Source: a virus. From it: a DNA stretch of 55,948 nt. Position 1 is the stretch's first letter; each line of letters begins with the position of its first letter. The stretch lies in IMG/VR virus record IMGVR_UViG_3300010885_035166, positions 1-55,948 of that record, one strand, 5' to 3'. Position numbers and translations under genes: made by a program. The notes beneath the pieces are model-generated. The model saw nothing but the letters and a program-made list of their open reading frames with translations, made no database searches and was not told where the DNA came from. Shown here in pieces: positions 16,220 through 24,900 of this stretch.

Positions 16220-17026
16220 TTATGCAGATTGTTTCTCATATGTTATTTTTCTATCTTTGTCAAAATAATATTCTTTTTTTGCATGATTTAACCACCATTT
16301 AGCCTCAACTGGATTAATAGTATCTTTATACGTCATAAATAATGAATTTTTACGTTGATTCATATGTTTGTATCCAAATTTTGGAATTGTCATAATTCTG
16401 ACATCTTTAAATGCCATTCGTAATAAAAATTCATAGATAAACATTAATTTAATACTTGGTTTAAACCCACCATATTCTTCATAAATTTCTTTTTTAATTA
16501 CAATACCATCAATGTTAAAATTTTGATATGATAATAAAGCATTTAAATCTAAAATTCCCAATTCGTCCGAAAAACTACTAGCCCAAACTGCTTCGTTTGT
16601 AAAACCAATAAAATTACCATTAGCATCTGTATCAACAACAATTGGCATAAAAATACCAACATTGCTATGTGCGTTTCTATATTCAACAACATTTTTAAAC
16701 CAAATATTGGCGTATTCATCGTCAAATTCTAAAAAAGATACCCATTCTGATTTTGCTTTACTAACACCTAAATTTACTTGGCTTGCAAAATCCGTCTCAC
16801 CTTCATTTTCTATGATAGTAACAATATTTTTGATTGTTTCAAAATCTACCGTTTTAATATATTCAGCTACTTCGCTATCTTTGGGTACAACAATTACCAA
16901 TTCATCGGGCAATACTTGTTGTAGTTCTACGCTTTTTATTGCGTTATGAAACATTGGTTTAACAGTTTCATTCAATTCGTGTATTGGGAGTATAACAGAA
17001 ATCCCACTTAAATTTTTATTACTCAT
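16220..17026 (-). CDS. Family 2-type glycosyltransferase
   Basis: A 268-residue GT-A-fold enzyme. ISVILPIHELNETVKPMFHN is the classic start of family 2 transferases, and WVSFLEFDDEYANIWFKNV gives an acidic metal/nucleotide site (DDE in place of the common DxD) near residue 100. It should transfer a sugar from a nucleotide-sugar donor; the acceptor cannot be told. No membrane segment. The 149 bases upstream (17027-17175) contain an inverted repeat TTGGTTT/AAACCAA at about 17139-17162, without a T tract, and no gene that I can see. Confidence 0.85.
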   Translation of the reverse strand: MSNKNLSGISVILPIHELNETVKPMFHNAIKSVELQQVLPDELVIVVPKDSEVAEYIKTVDFETIKNIVTIIENEGETDFASQVNLGVSKAKSEWVSFLEFDDEYANIWFKNVVEYRNAHSNVGIFMPIVVDTDANGNFIGFTNEAVWASSFSDELGILDLNALLSYQNFNIDGIVIKKEIYEEYGGFKPSIKLMFIYEFLLRMAFKDVRIMTIPKFGYKHMNQRKNSLFMTYKDTINPVEAKWWLNHAKKEYYFDKDRKITYEKQSA

Positions 17027-17175
17027 TTTTTTGTTTATTTTAATATCTTATAATACCCTTTAATATGTATATAATTGGGTTTGTGATAATAATGTATAAT
17101 CTAACGTACCATTTTTGATTACTTATAACCTTAAACATTGGTTTGTTGTTTGTAAAACCAACGTATTCGTAGTTT

Positions 17176-18306
17176 TTACTTAGTTTCGGCATATGTTAAA
17201 TTGGCATTAATAATAATTTGATTAAATTCTTCTTTTCTTTCTTTGACTAATTGAGAATAAACTTTAGATACTATTTCTTTTTGATTTTCAAATGTGTATT
17301 GACCTGTTGAACTTTTCATGGTTTCAATAAGTTCATTCGGGATTGCATCCTCGAACCAAACTTTTAAATACGTTGCAATTAATTCAGGAATGTTGATTGT
17401 TGTATTTGTCCAAACGCCATTATTTTTAATTACTGAATTTCCATTTTCATCAATTGTTTCCATCCATTCAGGTACCATATTAGGAATTTTACCAATAACT
17501 GGTGTACCGCATTCCATAGCTTCAATTGGAAACGTACCAAACCCAGCCGCATCATCAACCCAAACAGCCAAACAAGATTTTTTTAATTCTTCAGCTAATG
17601 TTTCTCTAGGTTCACCTCGTAATTCTTTAAACGTAATCCATTTGTAAATTGGATATTGTAAATAAAAAGATTTTGCAATCTTAACTGCATCACCTTGATT
17701 TCTAGTAAGAATACTTACAACGGGAATTTTTGGTTTATCACTAGGTTTAAAGTAACTTGGTATTGATACTGGGACAACATATGTATTAAGCATAGGAAAT
17801 AAACTCTTAACATAATTAGCTTGTCTTTCACTAGTTGTAATCACGTGACTAAACCCATAATCTACTTCCCATCTTTTACCAATTGGTAAAAGCTCTAAAA
17901 GATAATCATAACTTTGGCATAATACGACTTTTCTACATGGAAATCCTTTAACTTGGTCCATAATTGTTGAAAAAGCTTCTGGTATAATTATGAAATCTGT
18001 TGGTGTAATATTTAAATTTTGCCCTTCTATTGATACGTGCGGTAGGGCTGCATATTTTTCACCTAACCAATCTGAAATTCCCATGCCAGTTTCATCACCA
18101 CGTAATTTATAATCATTTTTTTCATGTAGAATAAATGCCTTATACCCTAATTCATTTAATATCTTAACATGCTCATAAATATTTGCAATACCAGCAGTTG
18201 GGTTTCCCTTTGTGTCAAGCGTAAAAAAATAAAGATTAAATTCTTTGTTGTCTAAATTTTTAATAAACTGCTCAATTTGTTCAATTTGTTTTTGTTTTTC
18301 TTCCAT
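17176..18306 (-). CDS. GT-B-fold glycosyltransferase (family 4-like)
   Basis: A 376-residue enzyme. The N-terminal domain shows FNLYFFTLDTKGNPTAGIAN, where these enzymes bind acceptor, and the C-terminal domain holds the donor site GFGTFPIEAMECGTPVIG (about 275-292) with the E-x7-like acidic motif of GT4. The middle (RKVVLCQSYDYLLELL; VITTSERQANYVKSLFP) follows the typical Rossmann pattern. No signal peptide, so cytoplasmic. It begins five bases after the next gene's end and is the last glycosyltransferase before the sigma-factor block. Confidence 0.85.
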   Translation of the reverse strand: MEEKQKQIEQIEQFIKNLDNKEFNLYFFTLDTKGNPTAGIANIYEHVKILNELGYKAFILHEKNDYKLRGDETGMGISDWLGEKYAALPHVSIEGQNLNITPTDFIIIPEAFSTIMDQVKGFPCRKVVLCQSYDYLLELLPIGKRWEVDYGFSHVITTSERQANYVKSLFPMLNTYVVPVSIPSYFKPSDKPKIPVVSILTRNQGDAVKIAKSFYLQYPIYKWITFKELRGEPRETLAEELKKSCLAVWVDDAAGFGTFPIEAMECGTPVIGKIPNMVPEWMETIDENGNSVIKNNGVWTNTTINIPELIATYLKVWFEDAIPNELIETMKSSTGQYTFENQKEIVSKVYSQLVKERKEEFNQIIINANLTYAETK

Positions 18307-18311
18307 ATTTT

Positions 18312-18662
18312 TTATTTTTCTTTTATTATACCTTCATTAAGAAGTGTATTGAATGCTATTTTATATCCTAATGAGGTTTGTGATAATGCTCTTTCGGCAC
18401 CTAGTGTATCGTCTTGAACGTCTTCATTGTCTAGGATATACTCAATACATGTATTGAGTAAAGAGTATTTAGCCGCATCAATTTCTTTACCCCTTGGAAT
18501 GGTTTTAGAAATAATTTCTTTTTGTATAACATTATTGGCTCCATCAAGCGTTATTGTTTCTTCGGTCTCGGTAACGTATTCACTTTTATCAAGTGTAAGT
18601 GTAATTGCTTTATCAAAAGCTTTTAGATTAATGTAGTATGCTGAATCTCCAAAATATATCAT
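18312..18662 (-). CDS. Small unknown protein
   Basis: A 116-residue protein with a beta-rich first half (YYINLKAFDKAITLTLDKS) and a helical second half. No recognised domain. It ends five bases before the downstream glycosyltransferase and starts three bases after the HAD-like gene's stop. Confidence 0.6.
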   Translation of the reverse strand: MIYFGDSAYYINLKAFDKAITLTLDKSEYVTETEETITLDGANNVIQKEIISKTIPRGKEIDAAKYSLLNTCIEYILDNEDVQDDTLGAERALSQTSLGYKIAFNTLLNEGIIKEK

Positions 18663-18665
18663 AAA

Positions 18666-19268
18666 TTAAATTTCTTCGTAAGTTGTTATTTGTGTATTTA
18701 AAATTTTATTTCTAAAATTTTCATCTTTTATAAATTCTAATATTGAATCTAATTCATAATCAGCTTTTATATTTTGATTATATGACGTTTTTATTTTTAT
18801 GCTAATTTTGCCGCTAGGTTTATTTTGTAAGGCATCTGGATTTGCGGTGATTAATACGTCTAAATTATCCCATTCGTTAATTGAATTTTGTACAAATCTA
18901 ATTTTTTCAATTCTACACCCTGTTTTTGATAAAAAGAAAAAAGTGGATGGAATGCTTTTATTTGCTTCTTTGCTTACAATTTCAATTTCATGCTCACCAT
19001 CATCTTTAATGTTCATTAAAAAATGATTAAAGTGTGTCATTAAATTATCTGACATTTGGTCGGCATGCCCAAAAATTTCTAATGGGGCTTCGAGATACAT
19101 AAATTTATTTAATTCGTCAATACTTTTAAAGGGAAAAAATTCAATTAAATTAAAATTAGTTACATCATTTTCTTTAATATTGTTTTCGCTAACGTACTTA
19201 TTATATGTATAGCTTAACTGCCCAATAAAATCTCTTAAAACTTCATTAATACTAATACCTATAACCAT
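18666..19268 (-). CDS. Degenerate HAD-fold-like protein
   Basis: A 200-residue protein. The start MVIGISINEVLRDFIGQ looks like a HAD motif I (hhhDxDxT) in which both aspartates are gone (S-I-N). Later FFFLSKTGCRIEKIRF and WDNLDVLITANPDAL resemble motifs II and III of 5'-nucleotidase-like HAD proteins. The end is acidic. If the resemblance is real it is catalytically dead and may bind a partner or ligand. A purine-rich AAGGAT six bases before the ATG is one of the few Shine-Dalgarno-like sites in the window. Confidence 0.55.
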   Translation of the reverse strand: MVIGISINEVLRDFIGQLSYTYNKYVSENNIKENDVTNFNLIEFFPFKSIDELNKFMYLEAPLEIFGHADQMSDNLMTHFNHFLMNIKDDGEHEIEIVSKEANKSIPSTFFFLSKTGCRIEKIRFVQNSINEWDNLDVLITANPDALQNKPSGKISIKIKTSYNQNIKADYELDSILEFIKDENFRNKILNTQITTYEEI

Positions 19269-19291
19269 AAAATTATCCTTTTCATTTCTCT

Positions 19292-19319
19292 ATGTTACGT
19301 TGAAAAAGATATAAGTCAA
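19292..19319 (-). promoter_or_regulatory. Possible sigma-70-like promoter
   Basis: Minus strand TTGACT, 16 bases, then TAACAT, lying 24-51 bases before the ATG at 19268 in the short gap after phoH. The -35 box is near consensus and the -10 box is weak (4 of 6). Confidence 0.3.
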
Positions 19320-19323
19320 GTTA

Positions 19324-20160
19324 TTACTTAAAAATTTTTAAAAATTTTACAAATAAATTTTCTTTTTTTATGGGGTGTAATATTACCTTATCAAAATTTG
19401 GTTTTTTCTTATAATCTTTGTGTTCAAATATTTGAATAAAATATTTTGTGAGTCTATGTCTAACAACTTCATTTTCAGTAAATTCAATAACATTTACTCC
19501 CTCTTCTGGATGTAATTTTGCCATTCTTACCAATTCAAATAAACAACTACTTTCTGGTTTATTTAAATCTATTTGATTACTATCGCCTAATGCAATAACC
19601 TTTGTATTTTCAGAAAACCTAGTAAGTAGTGTTTTTCCATTGTTATCCGTAACGTTTTGAAATTCATCAAAAAGTATTATACAATTTGATAATGACCTTC
19701 CACGAATGGCACCAAAAACTTCCATTTTAATATATCCAGCTTCTAATAATTTTTCTGTTAATTCTTCACCAATAAGTTTATAAAACGCATCTAAGAAAGA
19801 CATCATAATAAACTTTAATTTATCATTAGCATCACCAGGTAGGGTACCTAAATCTTCATCTTTAAGCTGTATGATAGATTTAACTAATTTAATTTCGTGA
19901 TATTTATCTGGATTATTTTTTAGTAATTGTAAGGCTTCTGCGACGCTTATTACTGTTTTCCCAGTGCCTGCTGGGCCCGTACATATTGTTACATCACCTA
20001 CTTTAATTGCGTTAGTTAATTTTTTTTGTACCTCATTTTTATGCTTAAGGTTTATTTTAATTTGAGCTAATAAATCAACATCTTTTTTATCTTCTTGAGT
20101 AGGTACTACATCAGGTTTTTTTGTTTTTGTTGTAGATTTTGTAGGTGTAACTTTTGTCAT
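19324..20160 (-). CDS. phoH: PhoH-family P-loop ATPase
   Basis: A 278-residue ATPase. Walker A is GPAGTGKT at residues 62-69 and Walker B is IILFDEFQN at 161-169; the QLKDEDLGTLPGDANDKLKF block and the ALGDSNQIDL sensor segment are PhoH signatures. The Thr/Lys-rich first 30 residues are a flexible leader. PhoH proteins are common in large phages; roles in RNA handling or phosphate stress have been suggested but not settled. It is preceded by a candidate late element at 20171-20183. Sequence identity to the family is clear. Confidence 0.93.
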   Translation of the reverse strand: MTKVTPTKSTTKTKKPDVVPTQEDKKDVDLLAQIKINLKHKNEVQKKLTNAIKVGDVTICTGPAGTGKTVISVAEALQLLKNNPDKYHEIKLVKSIIQLKDEDLGTLPGDANDKLKFIMMSFLDAFYKLIGEELTEKLLEAGYIKMEVFGAIRGRSLSNCIILFDEFQNVTDNNGKTLLTRFSENTKVIALGDSNQIDLNKPESSCLFELVRMAKLHPEEGVNVIEFTENEVVRHRLTKYFIQIFEHKDYKKKPNFDKVILHPIKKENLFVKFLKIFK

Positions 20161-20170
20161 AAATAATTTA

Positions 20171-20183
20171 TTAATAAATATGG
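20171..20183 (-). promoter_or_regulatory. Candidate late promoter element
   Basis: On the minus strand ccatatttattaa lies 11-23 bases before the phoH ATG at 20160. It lies in the 24-base gap after the nucleotidyltransferase gene. Confidence 0.35.
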
Positions 20184-20184
20184 T

Positions 20185-21780
20185 TTATTCTTTGTAAACA
20201 TTAATGTGGTTAGCATTTTTATTAAAATATTCATACCAATATTGATATGTTTTATAATCATTTGGTGTCCCCCAACAAATGTAATTCTTAACCTCAAACA
20301 CTTTAACCTTCAAACCATTTTTTATGTTTTGGTTCAACACATCGTCAACGTAAAATTCACCATTTGTTCTAATATTTTCTTCATAATTCTTTTTCAAACC
20401 GTCAATAAAATATTTGTTTTTTCTAAAAAACATAGTACCAATGATAGCGTGTGTTTTTAAAGGGTCATCATAAATAAAGTTCTTACAAGAAACATGTCTA
20501 ACAAAATCATTGTCATCAACATCTAACCATGCATATGCGTTTGGATTTGTTTTACTGGCTTGATTATTTCTAAAAGTCCAAACAATAACATCAATAGTTT
20601 CATCGTTGACCATTTCCAAATATTTTTGTGAATCATAATAAACACCGTTATCACAGGCAGAAATTAATATTGGTGAGTCTAAATCAATATTGGTTTCGTT
20701 GACACCTATTTCACACGTACACGCTTGACCCTCAGTTGTTTTATCAATTGTAACAATTTTAGTATTTGGGTAGTAGTCGGTTAAGGTTTTATCTATATTA
20801 AAATTCTCTATATGGTCTTTTAAACACATAAAAACATTATTGTCACATTCTGGTAAACAATTAACAGCTTGTAATATCATAGGTAAATTATCAATTTCTA
20901 ATAAAGGTTTTGGTCTAGAATATCCTTCGGCTTCAAAACGACTTCCCCTACCAGCCATTGGTAACACCAATGTAGTTCCTTTTGGGTTTTTAACTTTTGG
21001 TTGTGGAATTTTAATATTTGAGAAGTATTCAGACCAACCGTTATAGTTTTCCAAATCATAAGGTGTTCCCCATTGTAACATATTTTCAATTAAAAATGTA
21101 GTAACCAACAATCCATCTTTTATTAACAAATTGTAAACTAAGCTAACATAAAATTCATTATTTAACGAATAATCTAAATCCATCAATTCTTTAAACTTAT
21201 CTTTTACCAATCGACCGCTTTTAAAATAATAAGTTCCGTTTGAAGCTAATTCAGACATCTTATCATTTGTAAATGGTCTTTTCTCTTGTATAGCAATAGC
21301 TTTATCACCATCCATTTTAACAAAAGCATAATTATCAGAACCTAACATGTGTGGGTGAAAACCAGTGTAACAAGCTATAGCACCATCTGAATTTGCTGTT
21401 CTGGTTTGTTCTAAAAATTTATCATAATCCCAATAGGTACCATAATCACAATAACTAACAATAATTTCTTTTTCGTCATCAATATAATCAGCTATTTGAT
21501 ATACGGCATCAACGGGTCCTTTTCTATTATCATTTGAAACAGAATAAATTTTACAATTAGGTGAAATTGATATTAATATTTGTCTTATGTTAGTATCTCT
21601 TAAATGTATTTCATTGCAAATAAAAATTACATCATCAGGACTATTAAACATTTCAACAACGTGTTGTATAATTGGTTTACCATCAACCACAATAAGTGGT
21701 TTAGGGTCATAATAACCAGCATCAATAAAACGTTTACCAACACCAGACATAGGTATTATTATTTGTGGTTTATTTTTCAT
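20185..21780 (-). CDS. Tandem sugar-phosphate nucleotidyltransferase
   Basis: A 531-residue protein made of two complete nucleotidyltransferase domains. Domain 1 starts at residue 6 with IIIPMSGVGKRFIDAGY and PKPLIVVDGKPI; its metal site is YCDYG near 110-114. Domain 2 starts near 269 with TTLVLPMAGRGSRFEAEGY and RPKPLLEIDNLP, with SACDNG as its metal site. Both keep the G-x-G-x-R nucleotide loop and the PKPL lysine, so both may be active. Such enzymes join a sugar-1-phosphate to NTP, giving the donors for glycosyltransferases. A single domain is usual; tandem fusion suggests two different sugars or one catalytic and one regulatory copy. It overlaps the gene upstream by 11 bases. Confidence 0.87.
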   Translation of the reverse strand: MKNKPQIIIPMSGVGKRFIDAGYYDPKPLIVVDGKPIIQHVVEMFNSPDDVIFICNEIHLRDTNIRQILISISPNCKIYSVSNDNRKGPVDAVYQIADYIDDEKEIIVSYCDYGTYWDYDKFLEQTRTANSDGAIACYTGFHPHMLGSDNYAFVKMDGDKAIAIQEKRPFTNDKMSELASNGTYYFKSGRLVKDKFKELMDLDYSLNNEFYVSLVYNLLIKDGLLVTTFLIENMLQWGTPYDLENYNGWSEYFSNIKIPQPKVKNPKGTTLVLPMAGRGSRFEAEGYSRPKPLLEIDNLPMILQAVNCLPECDNNVFMCLKDHIENFNIDKTLTDYYPNTKIVTIDKTTEGQACTCEIGVNETNIDLDSPILISACDNGVYYDSQKYLEMVNDETIDVIVWTFRNNQASKTNPNAYAWLDVDDNDFVRHVSCKNFIYDDPLKTHAIIGTMFFRKNKYFIDGLKKNYEENIRTNGEFYVDDVLNQNIKNGLKVKVFEVKNYICWGTPNDYKTYQYWYEYFNKNANHINVYKE

Positions 21781-22228
21781 TTTTAATCAAATTAACAAAA
21801 TCGGTACAGATTGCGTAAGGTGTTTCATTATTATAAGATTTAATGTCTTTTTCATTTAATAATGGTATTATACAATTTTCATCTAATTTACCCTTTAAAT
21901 CATGAACCCATAAGTTATTTGTACTAGTTAAAACATAAGAATCGTTTGAGTGGCAGAAAAATTTATACCCGTTATTTAATTTTGTTAATTCTAAAGCTGA
22001 ATTAATATCTTTACAATGGAACCATAGTTTTTCTTTTCTTGGTTCCATCCACGATAATTCTATTTTGTATTGTTCGTAATCATGACCTAGCCAAAAGTCA
22101 TTATTAATAAATCTTAAATCCACCTCAACCTCGTATCCTAATTGTATTGCTGAATCGATATATGATGGTCTGTTTTCTTTTTCTATTACTGGGCCGCATA
22201 TATTACCCCTGTGTGATATTATTTTCAT
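21770..22228 (-). CDS. Glycerophosphodiester phosphodiesterase-like protein
   Basis: A 152-residue short member of the GDPD (PI-PLC-like barrel) family. Landmarks: SHRGN (H6, R7), EKENRPSYIDSA where the family has EN-T, EVDLRF with E35 and D37, and GHD with H49, the usual metal and acid-base residues. Members split glycerophosphodiesters or related diesters. At 152 residues it lacks part of the barrel of full enzymes. In this context it might act on a phosphodiester-linked glycan or lipid precursor; the substrate is unknown. Confidence 0.7.
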   Translation of the reverse strand: MKIISHRGNICGPVIEKENRPSYIDSAIQLGYEVEVDLRFINNDFWLGHDYEQYKIELSWMEPRKEKLWFHCKDINSALELTKLNNGYKFFCHSNDSYVLTSTNNLWVHDLKGKLDENCIIPLLNEKDIKSYNNETPYAICTDFVNLIKNEK

Positions 22229-22232
22229 AACT

Positions 22233-23132
22233 TTAAAATATAAAATTCCAATTATTTAATCTTGGTTCATCCATCATCTTCCATGCCGAGTCTAGCATCA
22301 TATTTGGTACCGCCCAATCTCTGTTTCTTAAATTAACATGAAAATTAATTATATTATTATAATTAAAAATACCTTTGTATTGTGAATGATAAAAAAAATT
22401 AACATTATTTCCTTCAATAAAATGTATTTCCTCAGCACCTTCAACCAACAAACTTAATTCACCAACACATTCACCTAAATTATTTATGTTGATTGTTGGT
22501 AATCCATTATGAATACGTGAACCCAAATTAAAACCTATCGAGTCGTTTATTATGTTATATGGTCCTGTAATATTTTGTTTCGCTAAAATAAAATTTTTAA
22601 TATGCAATTCATGATTATAACTCCTAGCGTAATTAAAAAAATCCATCCTTACTGTATTATTTAACCCAACTAATTCATAATAAAGTTTATGATTTGTTGT
22701 TAATATTTGGTTTGGTAAGTGTTTATTTGGTTTGCAAAGATATATTTCATCAATATCAAGTTTGTTATATAATGGATTTAAGTCATTAAAATAATATGTT
22801 TTATCAACATTTTCTAAATCATAAAAATTAAAATGAGCTTTATCCCAACCAGCTGTTAATGTATTGCAAATATCATAATCACCAAATTCACCATTATTAA
22901 TCATTTCTTCAGGGTTGTGAGCAAAAAAAAGTCTTTCATTAAATAATGGTTCATGTCTAAAATAAGCAGTGTAATAATCAATTAAATATTGTCTACTATC
23001 GCTATTATACCCTTCAAAAAGATAGAAATGTACTTTTTCGTAATAATTCAATAAAAAATAATATAAACCGATTACTGAAAAAGTGTCACCATATGTATAA
23101 CATGGTGGTATTAAAATTATGTTTTTTCTCAT
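22233..23132 (-). CDS. Unknown protein of the glycan island, possibly a glycosyltransferase
   Basis: A 299-residue protein. The start RKNIILIPPCYTYGDTFSVI and HFYLFEGYNSDSR are compatible with the first Rossmann part of a GT-B enzyme, and the middle SLLVEGAEEIHFIEGNNVNF resembles the end domain of heptosyltransferase-like proteins, but I do not see a firm catalytic motif. It overlaps the HAD gene by one base, so it belongs to the same operon. No membrane segment. Confidence 0.55.
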   Translation of the reverse strand: MRKNIILIPPCYTYGDTFSVIGLYYFLLNYYEKVHFYLFEGYNSDSRQYLIDYYTAYFRHEPLFNERLFFAHNPEEMINNGEFGDYDICNTLTAGWDKAHFNFYDLENVDKTYYFNDLNPLYNKLDIDEIYLCKPNKHLPNQILTTNHKLYYELVGLNNTVRMDFFNYARSYNHELHIKNFILAKQNITGPYNIINDSIGFNLGSRIHNGLPTININNLGECVGELSLLVEGAEEIHFIEGNNVNFFYHSQYKGIFNYNNIINFHVNLRNRDWAVPNMMLDSAWKMMDEPRLNNWNFIF

Positions 23133-23431
23133 TATATTTCTTCAATTTTTAAAGTTTTATCGTCAATGAATAAATCGTAATATGGTTTATCTACTCTTAA
23201 TTCATGGAATTTAGCACCCCATTCGTTTAATTGTGAGTATGTTAAGTCATACCAATTTATTTGTTTTCGGCTGCCTCTGGCTGTCCAATATACTATAGTA
23301 TTACCTTCATCGTATAATTTGTTTATTTTTTCAATATTTTCGATTATAGGTGTTGCTAAACTATAGTCCCTTGTGTTTGATGTGTTACAGATTGTTTCAT
23401 CTATATCCACATAAATAACCTTTTTTTTCAT
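23132..23431 (-). CDS. Small HAD-family phosphatase
   Basis: A 99-residue minimal HAD phosphatase without a cap domain. Motif I is VIYVDIDETICN (nucleophile D9, acid D11, T13), motif II is YWTARGSRK, and the C-terminal DLFIDDKT carries the motif IV acids. This short form is typical of HAD genes in polysaccharide clusters, where they remove phosphate from sugar phosphates. Overlaps neighbours by one base on both sides (TAATG joints). Confidence 0.82.
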   Translation of the reverse strand: MKKKVIYVDIDETICNTSNTRDYSLATPIIENIEKINKLYDEGNTIVYWTARGSRKQINWYDLTYSQLNEWGAKFHELRVDKPYYDLFIDDKTLKIEEI

Positions 23432-24177
23432 TAATTTAAATTTGATGTTTTATTAGGATATATTAAAACAATATGTTCGTTTTTTACACTATCCTCAGTT
23501 ATTAGTTCATTTCTATACCTAGCAAATTCTTCTGGGTATTCATCTTCAGTTATATTCATATATTTAAGATAATCCATTTCATATTCTTTTGAACTATCAG
23601 CTGTTTTTGTTATTAAACAATCCACTGTATGTCTACCAAAATCAACTATTGTGTTAATTTTAAATTTCAAATTAGGATATTTTCTTTTAAATATTTCTAC
23701 CAATTCTGTTGGTGATGCATTATATCGCCACAAAATAAAATTAACAAACTCTAAATCATTTATATATGTTCTAAAATTATTGATTCGTTTTTCATATCTT
23801 TCAATAAATTTTTCAAAATTATTATCAACAAAATGATTGGGTCCACCCCATTGTTCATTTAAATAAAGATTACCATGATATGGTGACTCATGATTAAAAT
23901 AAAAATTATAATAAGTATTAAATACCCACATTTCATCATCTTTTTGATTGGGTATGTGTGGGGACATAATTGGGGCTGGTCTTAATTCTAAATAATTTGG
24001 GTCGCAAAAGAATTTAAAATCATCTTCAATACATTTACAAACACCTATATAGTTCGTTATCATCATATCAAACGGACATGTTTTATAACCATTTTGTTTT
24101 GTATCACGTAATCCTAATTTAAGACCATCTTGAGCGGCAGAACAATTCCACCCTAAACTTATACCTTCTGTTTTCAT
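23431..24177 (-). CDS. DUF1796-type papain-like cysteine peptidase homolog
   Basis: A 248-residue protein whose start EGISLGWNCSAAQDGLKLGL carries the SLG-x2-C pattern of the DUF1796 putative papain-like family, with C12 as candidate nucleophile; CPFDMMITNY follows as in that family, and His residues (HIPNQ, HESPYHG) lie downstream. Family members are often found inside sugar or capsule clusters of viruses and bacteria; true peptidase activity is not shown. It overlaps the upstream aldolase gene by four bases. Confidence 0.68.
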   Translation of the reverse strand: MKTEGISLGWNCSAAQDGLKLGLRDTKQNGYKTCPFDMMITNYIGVCKCIEDDFKFFCDPNYLELRPAPIMSPHIPNQKDDEMWVFNTYYNFYFNHESPYHGNLYLNEQWGGPNHFVDNNFEKFIERYEKRINNFRTYINDLEFVNFILWRYNASPTELVEIFKRKYPNLKFKINTIVDFGRHTVDCLITKTADSSKEYEMDYLKYMNITEDEYPEEFARYRNELITEDSVKNEHIVLIYPNKTSNLN

Positions 24178-24851
24178 AATAAATTTTTTCTATATTTTTC
24201 TTTTTTATCGTTAATTAAATCAATAACTTCTTCGTCACTTAAAAAATTTACACCCCCAAGACCAATTGACCCAATAAAAATTTTTGCAGCTTTTTCACAA
24301 ATGTCAGTAGATACAATACAATCGTTTATGGAATGTCCACACGTTATTAATCCGTGGTTTTTTAATAAAATTATTTTTGGAAAATAGCCTTCTTTGTTAA
24401 TAAACAAATTAACATTGTCTTTTATTAATTCAGTTAATTTTTCTCCAGGTTTAGCATATGGTACAAAACATGATTTAACACCATTGAATATTACTTGGTC
24501 TGGGAATAATCTCTTATCAACAAAACCGTATAAATCGTTAGAACATAAAATTTTTAAAGTGTTTATAGGGTGAGTATGTGAAACATAATTAACACCTTCA
24601 AACGCTAATAAAAAAGTATGAAAACTTAATTCCATACTACCTTTTTTATTAAAATTATTTTTTTGATTCCCATTAAAATCAAACATAACTAATCCGTTAG
24701 AATCTAAGTTTAATAAATATTGACCACTGGCTTTAATAAGAAAGTTTTCATCGTCTATCTTACCAGATATGTTTCCTTCCATACCAACACAATATTTTGA
24801 AACTTTCTTAGATAACTGTATCAAATTAGTCGTAATATTTTCTATGCTCAT
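24174..24851 (-). CDS. Class II aldolase / adducin-family protein
   Basis: A 225-residue enzyme. The zinc site is SHTHP (H92, H94) with a third His at KNHG (H166), and SMELSFH (E74) is the catalytic Glu pattern of fuculose-phosphate aldolase relatives. The early GNISG loop and KASGQYL match substrate phosphate binding. It should cleave or form a C-C bond of a sugar phosphate or epimerise it; the sugar is unknown. Starting point is the ATG at 24851, after a Bacteroidota-like TATATTTGC element. Confidence 0.85.
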   Translation of the reverse strand: MSIENITTNLIQLSKKVSKYCVGMEGNISGKIDDENFLIKASGQYLLNLDSNGLVMFDFNGNQKNNFNKKGSMELSFHTFLLAFEGVNYVSHTHPINTLKILCSNDLYGFVDKRLFPDQVIFNGVKSCFVPYAKPGEKLTELIKDNVNLFINKEGYFPKIILLKNHGLITCGHSINDCIVSTDICEKAAKIFIGSIGLGGVNFLSDEEVIDLINDKKEKYRKNLL

Positions 24852-24881
24852 CTTAAATTGTTTTAACTTTACTTTTTATAT

Positions 24882-24897
24882 GCAAATATACGAAAAA
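24882..24897 (-). promoter_or_regulatory. Bacteroidota-like promoter element
   Basis: On the minus strand TTTTTCGTATATTTGC includes TATATTTG, which fits the Bacteroidota -7 consensus TAnnTTTG. It lies 31-46 bases before the aldolase ATG. No clear -33 TTTG is seen. A second copy of TTTTTCGTATATT is at 37792-37804. Confidence 0.45.
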
Positions 24898-24900
24898 AAA

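Noticed and set aside
17139-17162. Inverted repeat TTGGTTT/AAACCAA as a terminator
   Set aside because: No T run on either side, and it is AT-rich enough to occur by chance.
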